Source: Microbacterium sp. TNHR37B (GTDB lineage: Bacteria > Actinomycetota > Actinomycetes > Actinomycetales > Microbacteriaceae). From it: a stretch of 64,000 bases of DNA. The translations under genes were made by a program, and so were the position numbers. The notes beneath the pieces are model-generated. The model saw only the letters and a list, made by a program, of their open reading frames with translations, was not told the origin of the DNA and did no database searches. Location of the stretch: assembly GCF_001620065.1 (NCBI RefSeq), contig NZ_LQGV01000001.1:1426001-1490000 (forward strand), written 5' to 3'. Below, one piece after another: positions 24,380-32,134 of the stretch (positions within the stretch are counted from its first letter, which is position 1; each line of letters opens with the position of its first letter).

Positions 24380-24397
24380 GAATGCCTCCTTGCATTC
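24380..24397 (-). promoter_or_regulatory. Hairpin presenting the Shine-Dalgarno of the S-component gene
   Basis: In the mRNA, GAAUGC and GCAUUC form a 6-bp stem around the loop AAGGAG, immediately 5' of the AUG at 24379. The ribosome site sits exactly in the loop. The remaining ~80 nt to the nucleoside hydrolase stop contain no gene. Confidence 0.5.
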
Positions 24398-24479
24398 TTC
24401 GGGTGAGGGTGCCGGAGATCCGGCGGTCGATGAGACGGTGCGGTGGTGGGCGGGAGGTGGCGGTGCGGCGGGGCGGGCG

Positions 24480-25529
24480 TCAGCCCACGGTGCGGGCCAG
24501 GCGCCCCACGCGCTCGATCACGCGACGGAAGAACTCCTCCGGGTCGGTGTCGACGACGATGGCCGCATTGTGCGGCCGGCCCCACATCCCCCGCCAGTCG
24601 GCCACCGTCTGACCGCGGGTGAGGGTGCCCGCCAGCTCCAGATCGACGGTGGCGCCTCGCGTGGTGGCCAGCGAGGGGTCCAGCGCCACGGCGGCGGCGA
24701 ACGGGTCGTGCATGTGGGCGAGGAAGCCCTGGTCGTAGGCCCGGTGGAACTCCATGTAGAAGCGCACGGCGTCGGAGAGGTGGCGGACGATGGCGTGGGA
24801 GGCCGTCGAGCGGGTGCCCTCCGGGTCTTCCGGCGAGATGATCTCCTCCGGCGTGCTCCCCGCTTCGCGCGCGAGGGCGGCGATGTGCTCGGGCTTCATC
24901 TCGATCCGCTCCGTCACGTCGAGTGCGCAGATCACGGGATGACGCTCCGCGGGAAGTCCCGAGAAGGCGTCGAAGACGATCTTGGCCGACTCGGGATCCA
25001 CGGCGATGTTCCACTCGGTGGTCGGGAGCGTGTTGCCCGCGTGGTTGAACGCGCCGCCCATGATCACGAGACGTTTGAGCAGCGACGGCAGCTCGGGGCA
25101 GAGCTTGACGGCGAGCGCGAGGTTGGTGAGCGGGCCGGTCACCAGACCGACGATCTCTCCGGGACGCCGGCGCACCGCGTCGATCCACACCTCGGTCGCA
25201 TGACGATCCGACACCGGACGGGTGGGCGCCGGGAGCTCCGCGTGTCCGATGCCCTGGGGGCCGTGGGTCTCCTCGGTCGTCATCAGCGGCTGGACGATCG
25301 GGACTTCGGCACCGAGGGCGACCTCCACGTCGTCGTAGCCGCAGAGCTCGAGCCACGCGAGATTGTTGGTCGCGACCTGACGGGCCGGCACGTTTCCGGC
25401 CGTGCAGGTGATCGCGACGATCTCGGCCTCGGGACTGGCCATCAGGTAGAGGAGAGCAAGAGAGTCGTCGATCCCCGTGTCCACGTCGACGATCAGGGGC
25501 GTGCGAGGGGCGGTGGTCGGGTCGGTCAT
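24480..25529 (-). CDS. Nucleoside hydrolase
   Basis: 349 residues. The N-terminal IVDVDTGIDDSLALLYL is the calcium-binding signature of inosine-uridine-preferring nucleoside hydrolases; VTGPLTNLAL, the IMGGAF and EWNIAVDPESAKIVF segments, and MHDPFAAAVALDP complete the active site. The enzyme splits ribonucleosides to base and ribose. Start ATG 25529 has GGAGG. The ribokinase-like gene upstream would phosphorylate the released ribose. Confidence 0.93.
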   Translation of the reverse strand: MTDPTTAPRTPLIVDVDTGIDDSLALLYLMASPEAEIVAITCTAGNVPARQVATNNLAWLELCGYDDVEVALGAEVPIVQPLMTTEETHGPQGIGHAELPAPTRPVSDRHATEVWIDAVRRRPGEIVGLVTGPLTNLALAVKLCPELPSLLKRLVIMGGAFNHAGNTLPTTEWNIAVDPESAKIVFDAFSGLPAERHPVICALDVTERIEMKPEHIAALAREAGSTPEEIISPEDPEGTRSTASHAIVRHLSDAVRFYMEFHRAYDQGFLAHMHDPFAAAVALDPSLATTRGATVDLELAGTLTRGQTVADWRGMWGRPHNAAIVVDTDPEEFFRRVIERVGRLARTVG

Positions 25530-25597
25530 CGGGAGGTCCTCCGGTTCGGGTGAGGGTGAAGGGTGAGAGCGGTGCGGCGCGGCGGGTGTCGCGGCCG

Positions 25598-26521
25598 TCA
25601 GGCGGGATGGGCGGTGCGGCGCAGGATGCCGTCGACGAAGTCGGGGGTGAGTGAGGGATGTCGCGCCCCGCGGACAGCGACGGTCGCAGCACCGGCTGCC
25701 GCACCGCGGCGCGCGGCCGCGACGAGGTCGTCTCCTGCGGCCAGTGCCGAGACCATCGCCCCCACGAAGGCGTCTCCCGCACCCACCGTGTCGACGGTCT
25801 CGGCAGGAAACGCGGGGATCACGCTGGCGTCGCCGTCGCGGGAGGCGACGATCGCGCCCCGTTCGCCGAGCGTGACGACGAGGTCGACGTGCTGGCGTCG
25901 CGCCGCTTCCGCCACCGCTGTGGCGTCGCCGGCCGCGGTCAGGGAGAGGAGCTCTTCCGCCTCACCCTCGTTGACGATGAGCACGTCGACGAAGGGAAGG
26001 AGGGATTCGGCGCCGGGAGTGACCGGGGCGGCGTTCAGCACGACACGAGCCCCGGCGGTGCGAGCGGCGCGGGCGAGGTGCTCCACCACGTGCAGCGGGA
26101 TCTCCAGCTGCAGGGCTAGCACATCGCCCGCGCCGACGGGGGGTTCGGGAAGCTCCCCCCACCGGTGATTGGCTCCCGGGGCGACCACGATCACATTGCG
26201 GCCGTCGGGATCGACAGCGATCATGGCCATTCCCGACTCACCGGTCGTCCGGATCACGTGAGCGACATCGACGCCCGCATCGGCGAGGTCGTCGATGAGG
26301 CGCGCCCCCGCGTCGTCGTCTCCGACCGCGCCGGCCATCGCCACCGAGACGTCGCGCGTCGTCCGCGCGGCCGCATGCGCCTGGTTCGCGCCCTTGCCGC
26401 CCGAGGCGCGACGCACAGCGTCGGCGACGACGGTCTCCCCCGCCGCCGGGATGCGGTGCACTTCGAAAGTGATGTCGGCATTGAGCGAGCCGAACACCAC
26501 GACACGTCGCGAAGCGGTCAT
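25598..26521 (-). CDS. Ribokinase-like carbohydrate kinase (PfkB family)
   Basis: 307 residues. The N-terminal GSLNADITFEV, GGKGANQAHAAAR (41-46 GGKGAN) and C-terminal DTVGAGDAFVGAMVSAL are the PfkB/ribokinase signatures; the GAGD Asp is the catalytic base. With a nucleoside hydrolase alongside, ribose is the most likely substrate, although nucleoside kinases share the motifs. Start overlaps the LacI stop by 4 nt (26518-26521). Confidence 0.9.
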   Translation of the reverse strand: MTASRRVVVFGSLNADITFEVHRIPAAGETVVADAVRRASGGKGANQAHAAARTTRDVSVAMAGAVGDDDAGARLIDDLADAGVDVAHVIRTTGESGMAMIAVDPDGRNVIVVAPGANHRWGELPEPPVGAGDVLALQLEIPLHVVEHLARAARTAGARVVLNAAPVTPGAESLLPFVDVLIVNEGEAEELLSLTAAGDATAVAEAARRQHVDLVVTLGERGAIVASRDGDASVIPAFPAETVDTVGAGDAFVGAMVSALAAGDDLVAAARRGAAAGAATVAVRGARHPSLTPDFVDGILRRTAHPA

Positions 26522-27516
26522 CGAGAGCCTCCTCGGGCGCGGACACTCGCGCCGGGCATCAGAACGGTGGGCAGGGTGACGTCGGGGACGGAGGAGTCGG
26601 CGTCGATCTGGGCGAGCAGGCTCCGGCACGCCGCAGCGCCGAGCTCGCGGATGGGCTGTGCGATCGTCGTGAGCGCCGGCGTCGTATAGCGGGCGAGCTC
26701 GATACCGTCGATGCCGATCACCGACATCTCGTCCGGTACGCGGATGGACCGCTCCGCGCACAGCGCGAGGAACCCGATGGCGCTGAGGTCGTTCGCGGCG
26801 AAGACCGCCGTGAGGTCCGGCACCCGATCCAGGAGTTCCTGGCCCGCCCGGTGACCGCCCTCTTCTTCGAAGTCGCCACTGGCCACGAGCTCCTCTCCTG
26901 CGGGAAGACCGGCCTCCTCCAGTGCCCGGCGCCACCCCGCGCGGCGCGCGTGGGCCACCGACAGCTCCGCCGGGCCCGCGATGTGCCCGATCCGGATGTG
27001 CCCCGCCGCAAGGAGATGTCGCGTGGCGTCGTAGCCTGCGGCCTCCTGATCCACTCCGACCGTCGCATGCACGCCGCTATGGCCGCGGTCGAGCAGAACG
27101 GCAGGCGTGTCGCCGAACAGGTGCGCCATGTCGTCGTCCAGAGCGCTGGCGACCAGGAGGATGCCGTCCACCTGCTTGCGGCGAAGCGCGGCCAGACGCG
27201 GCCGGAGAGTCTCGGCATCGGTGGGCGCGTCGAGGAGGAGCAGCAGCAGGTCGTTCTCATCCGCGACGGACTGCACGCCCTTGACGAGTTCCGGGAAGAA
27301 GGGGTTGGTGATGTCGGGAACGAGCAGGGCGATGGTCTGCGTCGACTTCGCCACGAGCGAGCGAGCGACCTCGTTGCGCTGATACCCCAGTTCGTCGGCC
27401 GTCCGAAGGATTCGTTCCGCGGTCGCCTGCGACACCCCGACCTGGCCGTTCAGGGCGCGGGACACGCTCGCGATCGACAGGCCGCAGGCCTGTGCCACGT
27501 CGTAGACCGTCACCAT
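26518..27516 (-). CDS. LacI-family transcriptional regulator
   Basis: 332 residues. N-terminal helix-turn-helix TVYDVAQACGLSIASVSRALNG with hinge, then a periplasmic-binding-protein-like sensor domain (IALLVPDITNPFFPELVKGV ... VIGIDGIELARYTTPALTTIAQP). It heads the nucleoside unit and almost certainly binds the perfect palindrome 25 nt upstream. Start ATG 27516 with GAGGG; a GTG one codon later is equally possible. Confidence 0.92.
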   Translation of the reverse strand: MVTVYDVAQACGLSIASVSRALNGQVGVSQATAERILRTADELGYQRNEVARSLVAKSTQTIALLVPDITNPFFPELVKGVQSVADENDLLLLLLDAPTDAETLRPRLAALRRKQVDGILLVASALDDDMAHLFGDTPAVLLDRGHSGVHATVGVDQEAAGYDATRHLLAAGHIRIGHIAGPAELSVAHARRAGWRRALEEAGLPAGEELVASGDFEEEGGHRAGQELLDRVPDLTAVFAANDLSAIGFLALCAERSIRVPDEMSVIGIDGIELARYTTPALTTIAQPIRELGAAACRSLLAQIDADSSVPDVTLPTVLMPGASVRARGGSR

Positions 27517-27540
27517 GAGAACCCTCGCGTCGTTGCGAAC

Positions 27541-27552
27541 GTAAGCGCTTAC
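27541..27552. promoter_or_regulatory. LacI-type operator
   Basis: GTAAGCGCTTAC is a perfect 12-bp palindrome with the central CG of LacI/GalR operators. It is placed 24 nt upstream of the regulator start and so controls the whole leftward operon. A TACGTT -10-like sequence overlaps its left edge. Confidence 0.75.
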
Positions 27553-27676
27553 TAAAGCTGATTCGGAGCATAGCGGCGCCGTCGTTCCTTCCGCAACCCT
27601 TCGCCGCACCGCGGGTGCGAATGGCAGCCGGGTGCGGGACGCGGGTGGTGCGGACCGCGGCGTGCGTCCGCGCGTG

Positions 27677-27757
27677 CACAGCGGCGGATCCCCAGGCCGA
27701 CACGCCGCACACACCACCGCGACACGCCGCATGACGCCCGCCCTCTCCGCCGTTGTG
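27677..27757. repeat. Dispersed 81-bp inverted-repeat element, copy 2
   Basis: Left arm CACAGCGGCGGATC (27677-27690), right arm TCCGCCGTTGTG (27746-27757), internal CGACACGCCGC at 27698-27708 and again at 27720-27730. Same arm and box spacing as the copies at 2422 and 55028. The ~305-bp gap between the LacI start and the SDR stop holds only this and the operator region. Confidence 0.75.
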
Positions 27758-27821
27758 TCCCGAGCGGCCCGCCGCCGGGCCGAGCCCGACGGAGGGCCGG
27801 CATCAGCCCCGAGGATGTCGA

Positions 27822-28646
27822 CTAGAGGCCGAGGAGGGCGGCACTGCGGCGCCAGAGTTCGGCGGCGAGCTCGACGTCGTCAGCAAGCGGATTCGTGCGC
27901 GCGAGCCGATTGCGCTCGTAGTAGCCGCCGCGACGCCACCGGGCCCCCGGCTCGCCCTCGGCGAGCCAGGTCAGGCGGGCGCCACCGGTCTCGGTCGACG
28001 TGAGCACGCGGCGGGCCAGCGGGTGGTGATACAGGAACTCCCACGCCCCACCCGCGCCGGCGGCGAAGCTGGTCGCGACGACGCCCGGGTGGAACGCGAC
28101 AGCGGAGAGCGCCGGTCCGTACCTCCGATCGAGCTCTCGCGTGAACAGGATGTTGGCGAGCTTGGCATTGCCGTAGGCCGTGCCGGGATTCCAGCGGCGC
28201 TCGCCCTGGAGATCGTCGATGTCGAACCGGGCGAATCGGCGCGCAGCCACCGACGCGGTCTGGATCACCGCCGCACGACTCAGACGCGGCATCAGGAGGT
28301 GGGTCAGGAGGAACGGTGCCAGATGGTTGACCTGAAAGGTGCGCTCGAAGCCGTCGACGGTCACGGCGCGCGGCGAGGGCATGACTCCCCCCGCGTTGTT
28401 GGCGAGCACGTCGATCGTCGGTGCCTCCCTCGTGAGGTCGTCGGCCAGACGACGCACTTGGTCGAGGTCGCCGTAGTCGGCGACGAAGAACGGGGCGCCG
28501 ATCTCCCCCGCCAGAGCGCGGGTCTTCTCTGAATCGCGTCCGACGACGATGACGCGATGCCCGTCTGCGCTGAGCTGCCGCGCGGCCGCGGCACCGATGC
28601 CGTCGCTCGCGCCGGTGATCACGATCGTGCGCGGCGCTCCGCTCAT
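27822..28646 (-). CDS. SDR family oxidoreductase
   Basis: 274 residues from ATG 28646. Classical SDR motifs: TGASDGIG cofactor loop, NNAGG, catalytic Ser in QTASVA, YGNAK (Tyr/Lys). The length and GGYYERNRLARTNPLADD tail resemble retinol-dehydrogenase-like SDRs; the substrate is unknown. An alternative ATG at 28655 overlaps the DUF427 stop; both give a full domain. Last gene of a leftward unit with DUF427, HTH_42 and DUF4386 genes. Confidence 0.88.
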   Translation of the reverse strand: MSGAPRTIVITGASDGIGAAAARQLSADGHRVIVVGRDSEKTRALAGEIGAPFFVADYGDLDQVRRLADDLTREAPTIDVLANNAGGVMPSPRAVTVDGFERTFQVNHLAPFLLTHLLMPRLSRAAVIQTASVAARRFARFDIDDLQGERRWNPGTAYGNAKLANILFTRELDRRYGPALSAVAFHPGVVATSFAAGAGGAWEFLYHHPLARRVLTSTETGGARLTWLAEGEPGARWRRGGYYERNRLARTNPLADDVELAAELWRRSAALLGL

Positions 28647-28648
28647 GC

Positions 28649-29164
28649 TCACCATCCCACCGATCCCGGCACACCCTTGAAGGGCCCGACGACGGCAGCC
28701 GTGATCCACCCGCCGTAGAACCCGCCGGGCTGCGGCTGCACCGTCTCGCCCGCCACGGTGCACCGGTCCATCGCCCCGGCGTAGATGGCGACACGGCCGC
28801 GCAACGCTTCGAACCCGGGCGCCGGATCGGGATATGCCCATCCGGCGCGCTCGCGCACCCAGCCGCCACCCAGCACGTCGACGTACGAGGCCATCCCCTT
28901 GTACTCGCAGAACGACGATCCTTCGGCCGGCCGGAGGGATCCGGCGACGAACGCATCGACCGGGAGGTAGTAGACCGGCGGATGGCTCGTCTCGAGCACC
29001 CGGACGACGTCGGTCGTATCGGCGATCAGTTCACCGCCGAGCTCGACCGTGACCCGCTCCGGCACCGCTTCCAGACGTGGCGGGCGGGGGTAGCTCCACA
29101 CCGATTCCTGCCCGGGCCCGACAGGATCGGGCGTGACGGGAGGCCGACGCCGACCGGACCTCAT
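28649..29164 (-). CDS. DUF427 domain protein
   Basis: 171 residues from ATG 29164. DUF427 signatures: VYYLPVDAF, FCEYKGMASYVDV and RAGWAYPDPAPGFEAL. The family forms small beta-sandwich proteins of unknown function common in Actinobacteria. The start overlaps the HTH_42 stop by 4 nt, favouring it over the earlier ATG at 29194. Confidence 0.88.
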   Translation of the reverse strand: MRSGRRRPPVTPDPVGPGQESVWSYPRPPRLEAVPERVTVELGGELIADTTDVVRVLETSHPPVYYLPVDAFVAGSLRPAEGSSFCEYKGMASYVDVLGGGWVRERAGWAYPDPAPGFEALRGRVAIYAGAMDRCTVAGETVQPQPGGFYGGWITAAVVGPFKGVPGSVGW

Positions 29165-30240
29165 GACAGCCCCACGACCGGGACCCCGAGCCACCCGCCC
29201 AGATCGCGGATCTCGGCGCGCACCATCTCGACGTCGTCGTCATCGAAAGGGCTCATCTCGTGGATAGCGGTCACGACGAGGTTCTCCTTCTTCTTGTCGA
29301 GGGCGGCGTCGAGCTGGCCGACGAACCGGTCGCCGATGAGGATCGGATGAGCGAAGTAGCCGTAGCGGCGCTGCGAGGCCGGTTTGAACTGCTCCAGCAC
29401 GTAGTCGAACGAGAACAGTTCGGACAAGCGAGGCCGGTCGAACAGGATCGAATCGTACGGATTGAGGATCGCGACGCGTCCGCCCGGGTCGTCGTCGAGC
29501 GCCGCGACGGCGGCGGGATCGACCCGCCACTTCCAGGCGCTTCCCTCGACCGTCGCCTCCTCACCCGCCATCCCGACCGGCGTCCACGACGACTTCTGAC
29601 GCGCGATGCCCACCGCCTGGAGCCTGCGCTCGTCCAGCAGGCGGGTCGCCTCCTCATCGCTCAGCTCCGGGAGCGAGGCGGGGTAGACGCGTTCGCCGAT
29701 GTCCCACACGCGCTGTCGCCCCTCCCGACGGACGATGCCCACCTCGCCGAGATAGGACAACAGCTCGAGCATGCGCGGCACCTGATTGGAGCCGTACCAG
29801 CCGGCTTCGTTCTTGTGCGCCACCTGGCTCGTGTCGGGGATCTGTGCCGCCAGCAGAGGCCCCTCCGCGCGCAACCGTGCGAGCACGTCGCTGCGGAAGC
29901 GAGCGTTGGCCGTGAGCCACTCGGCGGCTTGCGCCCGGAAGACACGGCGCCGCATGCGGGCGACGAGAGCCGGCATGAGGCTGACCGGCCGGAAGTGCCC
30001 GTCGTACTCGAACAGGAGCCGGTCGTCTTCCACAGCCTTCTTCAGCTGACCGGTCTCATACGCCCACCCGATCCGCGCCCACGGAATGGCCTGTTCCGAG
30101 GTGGCGATCACCGCGGTGGGATCGATCTTGATGGCCGCCAGCTGCTCGGCCACCTCGACGACGTCGCCGGGGCGCTGAGCGTCGAGGAGCTGGGCCCGGA
30201 CCGCGATGCGGCGCGCGTCGTCGCGGCTGAGCTCGTGCAT
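29161..30240 (-). CDS. Winged-helix DNA-binding protein, HTH_42 (YcaQ/AlkX-like)
   Basis: 359 residues. An N-terminal SRDDARRIAVRAQLLD block, winged-helix repeats in the middle (YLGEVGIVRREGRQRVWDIGERVYP) and a C-terminal YGYFAHPILIGDRFVGQLDAALDKKKENL match the HTH_42 family, whose characterised members unhook DNA interstrand crosslinks as glycosylases. The substrate is not deducible from sequence alone. It follows the DUF4386 gene by 1 nt. Confidence 0.85.
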   Translation of the reverse strand: MHELSRDDARRIAVRAQLLDAQRPGDVVEVAEQLAAIKIDPTAVIATSEQAIPWARIGWAYETGQLKKAVEDDRLLFEYDGHFRPVSLMPALVARMRRRVFRAQAAEWLTANARFRSDVLARLRAEGPLLAAQIPDTSQVAHKNEAGWYGSNQVPRMLELLSYLGEVGIVRREGRQRVWDIGERVYPASLPELSDEEATRLLDERRLQAVGIARQKSSWTPVGMAGEEATVEGSAWKWRVDPAAVAALDDDPGGRVAILNPYDSILFDRPRLSELFSFDYVLEQFKPASQRRYGYFAHPILIGDRFVGQLDAALDKKKENLVVTAIHEMSPFDDDDVEMVRAEIRDLGGWLGVPVVGLS

Positions 30241-30241
30241 G

Positions 30242-30898
30242 TCACGACAGTAGCGACCCCCTCCGACGTCGCGACACCTCGCCCGACGCCCCGGCGCCCG
30301 GGCGAGCGCCCGCGCCCCGCGCGAGCAGCCACGCCCCGAGGACGAACTCCCAGAGTGCGATGGGCAGCGCCAACAGCCCCGCCAGTCCCGAGACCTGATC
30401 CACGGCGCCGAGGATCGACAACACCGCCGACACCATCAACAACGGCGAGCCGACCAGTCCCAGGACGGGGATGGCGCGTGGCACGAGCCGGGCCCGGATC
30501 ACCGCCGGCGCGAGGAGTGCCGCGTTGATCGCCGGCATCAGCCCGGGGCCGAGGAGGAACACGGCGTCGTGGACGGGGACCAGCGAGCGCTCTGCGCCGC
30601 CGACGATCGCGAGCACGACGGCGACGCCGATCAGCACCAGGGTCGCCTCGATCGTCCGCGCCGCCACGAATCCGAGAGCAAGCGTCTCGGAGCGGCGACG
30701 CAGAAGAGGGAAGAGGGCCACCGCCGTGCCGGCGCAGGCGAACGCCAGGACCACTTCGAGCAGCGATGCCGCCGCAGCGGCCTCGGGTGCTGACCCGTCT
30801 CGCAAGAACGGGGTCTTCCACAGGAGGGCGGGGATCGACGTGGCGAACGTCGCGAGGTAGAGCGCCCCCGCGATCCGGGCCCGGTGCTGATCGGTCAT
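30242..30898 (-). CDS. DUF4386 membrane protein
   Basis: 218 residues with six hydrophobic helices; the RIAGALYLATFATSIPALL opening and GFVAARTIEATLVLIG in the middle are typical of DUF4386. Function unknown. Start ATG 30898 has AAGGA. It lies divergent from a TetR gene with two operator dyads between, so it is the probable repressed target and first gene of the unit running to 27822. Confidence 0.85.
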   Translation of the reverse strand: MTDQHRARIAGALYLATFATSIPALLWKTPFLRDGSAPEAAAAASLLEVVLAFACAGTAVALFPLLRRRSETLALGFVAARTIEATLVLIGVAVVLAIVGGAERSLVPVHDAVFLLGPGLMPAINAALLAPAVIRARLVPRAIPVLGLVGSPLLMVSAVLSILGAVDQVSGLAGLLALPIALWEFVLGAWLLARGAGARPGAGASGEVSRRRRGSLLS

Positions 30899-30936
30899 GG
30901 TTCTTCCTTCGGGAAAGTGGAATGCGATATCGCTAG

Positions 30937-30983
30937 GTGTACGGCGTACACTCACTCTCTCACCTTAGGTATACGGCGTACAC
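30937..30983. promoter_or_regulatory. Tandem TetR operators between DUF4386 and TetR genes
   Basis: Two near-identical 15-bp dyads: GTGTACGGCGTACAC (30937-30951, perfect arms) and GTATACGGCGTACAC (30969-30983). The centres are 32 bp apart, three helical turns, so two dimers would bind the same DNA face and cover both divergent promoters. Confidence 0.75.
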
Positions 30984-31035
30984 TTGCGCAAGCATGGAGC
31001 ATCTCCGTCGCGACGGCATAGCGGAGAATGGAGCA

Positions 31036-31704
31036 ATGCCCTCCTCCAGCGATCGTCCGCGGCTGACGCGTGACCGCGTCGTGGCCGAAGCGATCTCGCT
31101 GGCCGACGAGCAGGGCCTCGACGCCGTGAGCATGCGATCGCTGGCCGCGCGGCTCGGCGTCGTGCCGATGGCGCTCTACAAACACGTCCCCGACAAAGAG
31201 GGCCTGGTCGCGGCGATGATCGATGCCGTCGTGGCCGGGTTCCCCACCGTCCCCCCGGCCCAGCCGTGGCGTGACGCCCTCCGCACCCGGATCCGCCATG
31301 CCCGCCACGCGCTGGGGCGGCACGGGTGGCTGCAGGGGGCGATCGAAGCGGCACCCCACCCGACGCCGGCCGTGCTCGCCCATCTCGACGCGGCAACGGG
31401 CGACCTCCTCGCCGCGAGATTCTCGGTGGATCTCACGCATTACGCGATGCATGCGCTCGGCAGCCGCGTGTGGGGGTTCTCGCCCGAGGCCTTCACCGGA
31501 CGCGCGCCCGCCGAGGCGCTCGACGAGCAGTCCGCTCGGGCAGCGGCCGAGCGCTTTCCGCACATCGCCGCCGTCGCTGCCGACGCGGCGACGCGTCATC
31601 CGGCGGGTGGGTGCGAGCCGGACGGGGAGTTCGACTTCACCCTCGACCTCATCCTCGACGCCGTCGCGCGCCTCCATGCCGACGGGTGGACCTCGCACCC
31701 GTGA
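31036..31704 (+). CDS. TetR/AcrR-family regulator with TetR_C-type domain
   Basis: 222 residues. The N-terminal helix-turn-helix is clear (RDRVVAEAISLADEQGLDAVSMRSLAARLGVVPMALYKHVPDKEGL). The C-terminal half (TRIRHARHALGRHGWLQGAIEA... FTLDLILDAVARL) matches the tetracycline-repressor C-terminal type. Start chosen at ATG 31036, preceded by GGAG at short spacing; ATG 30994 would add 14 residues. It should repress itself and the divergent DUF4386 unit. Confidence 0.87.
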   Translation: MPSSSDRPRLTRDRVVAEAISLADEQGLDAVSMRSLAARLGVVPMALYKHVPDKEGLVAAMIDAVVAGFPTVPPAQPWRDALRTRIRHARHALGRHGWLQGAIEAAPHPTPAVLAHLDAATGDLLAARFSVDLTHYAMHALGSRVWGFSPEAFTGRAPAEALDEQSARAAAERFPHIAAVAADAATRHPAGGCEPDGEFDFTLDLILDAVARLHADGWTSHP

Positions 31705-31737
31705 GCGCGCCGTCGACGCGGGTGCGAGCCCGGTCGA

Positions 31738-31743
31738 TACCCT
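31738..31743 (+). promoter_or_regulatory. Leaderless -10 box of the HNH gene
   Basis: TACCCT lies 7 nt before the ATG at 31751. Confidence 0.45.
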
Positions 31744-31750
31744 GCTCCTC

Positions 31751-32128
31751 ATGACCACCCCGCGCGCCCGCCCGTCGCCGTCGCGCCGCGCGCGGGCCTC
31801 GCGCCGGCGCTCCCGCCGGGTCGCCGCCTCGGGGAGCGATCTCACCGCCGACGAGTGGTACCGGATCCTCGACGCCTGGAAGCGATGCGCCTACTGCGGC
31901 GCGGACGGGGCCGCACTCCAGAAGGACTGTGTGCTTCCCATCTCGCGCGGGGGCCGCTACACGCTGGAGAACGTCGTTCCCGCCTGCCGCTCGTGCAATG
32001 CGAGCAAGTGCAACGAGGAGGTCACCTCGTGGATGCGCCGGCGGCGCCTCGACGAACCGGCCTTCCTCGTCCGCTGGTACGAGGTCACGGCCGCCCTCCT
32101 CGGCCCCGGAGCCGGCGACGAGGACTGA
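31751..32128 (+). CDS. Small HNH endonuclease-domain protein
   Basis: 125 residues: a very basic N-terminus of ~35 residues (RPSPSRRARASRRRSRR) then a single HNH module with CAYCG, DCVLPISRGGRYTLENVVPACRSCNASK (second CxxC) and a short helical tail. The first His of the canonical HNH is replaced here by the PISRGG stretch (Ser/Arg region), while the Asn and structural zinc cysteines remain. No restriction methylase, phage or intein context is nearby, so the target is unknown. Confidence 0.85.
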   Translation: MTTPRARPSPSRRARASRRRSRRVAASGSDLTADEWYRILDAWKRCAYCGADGAALQKDCVLPISRGGRYTLENVVPACRSCNASKCNEEVTSWMRRRRLDEPAFLVRWYEVTAALLGPGAGDED

Positions 32129-32134
32129 CGCGCG

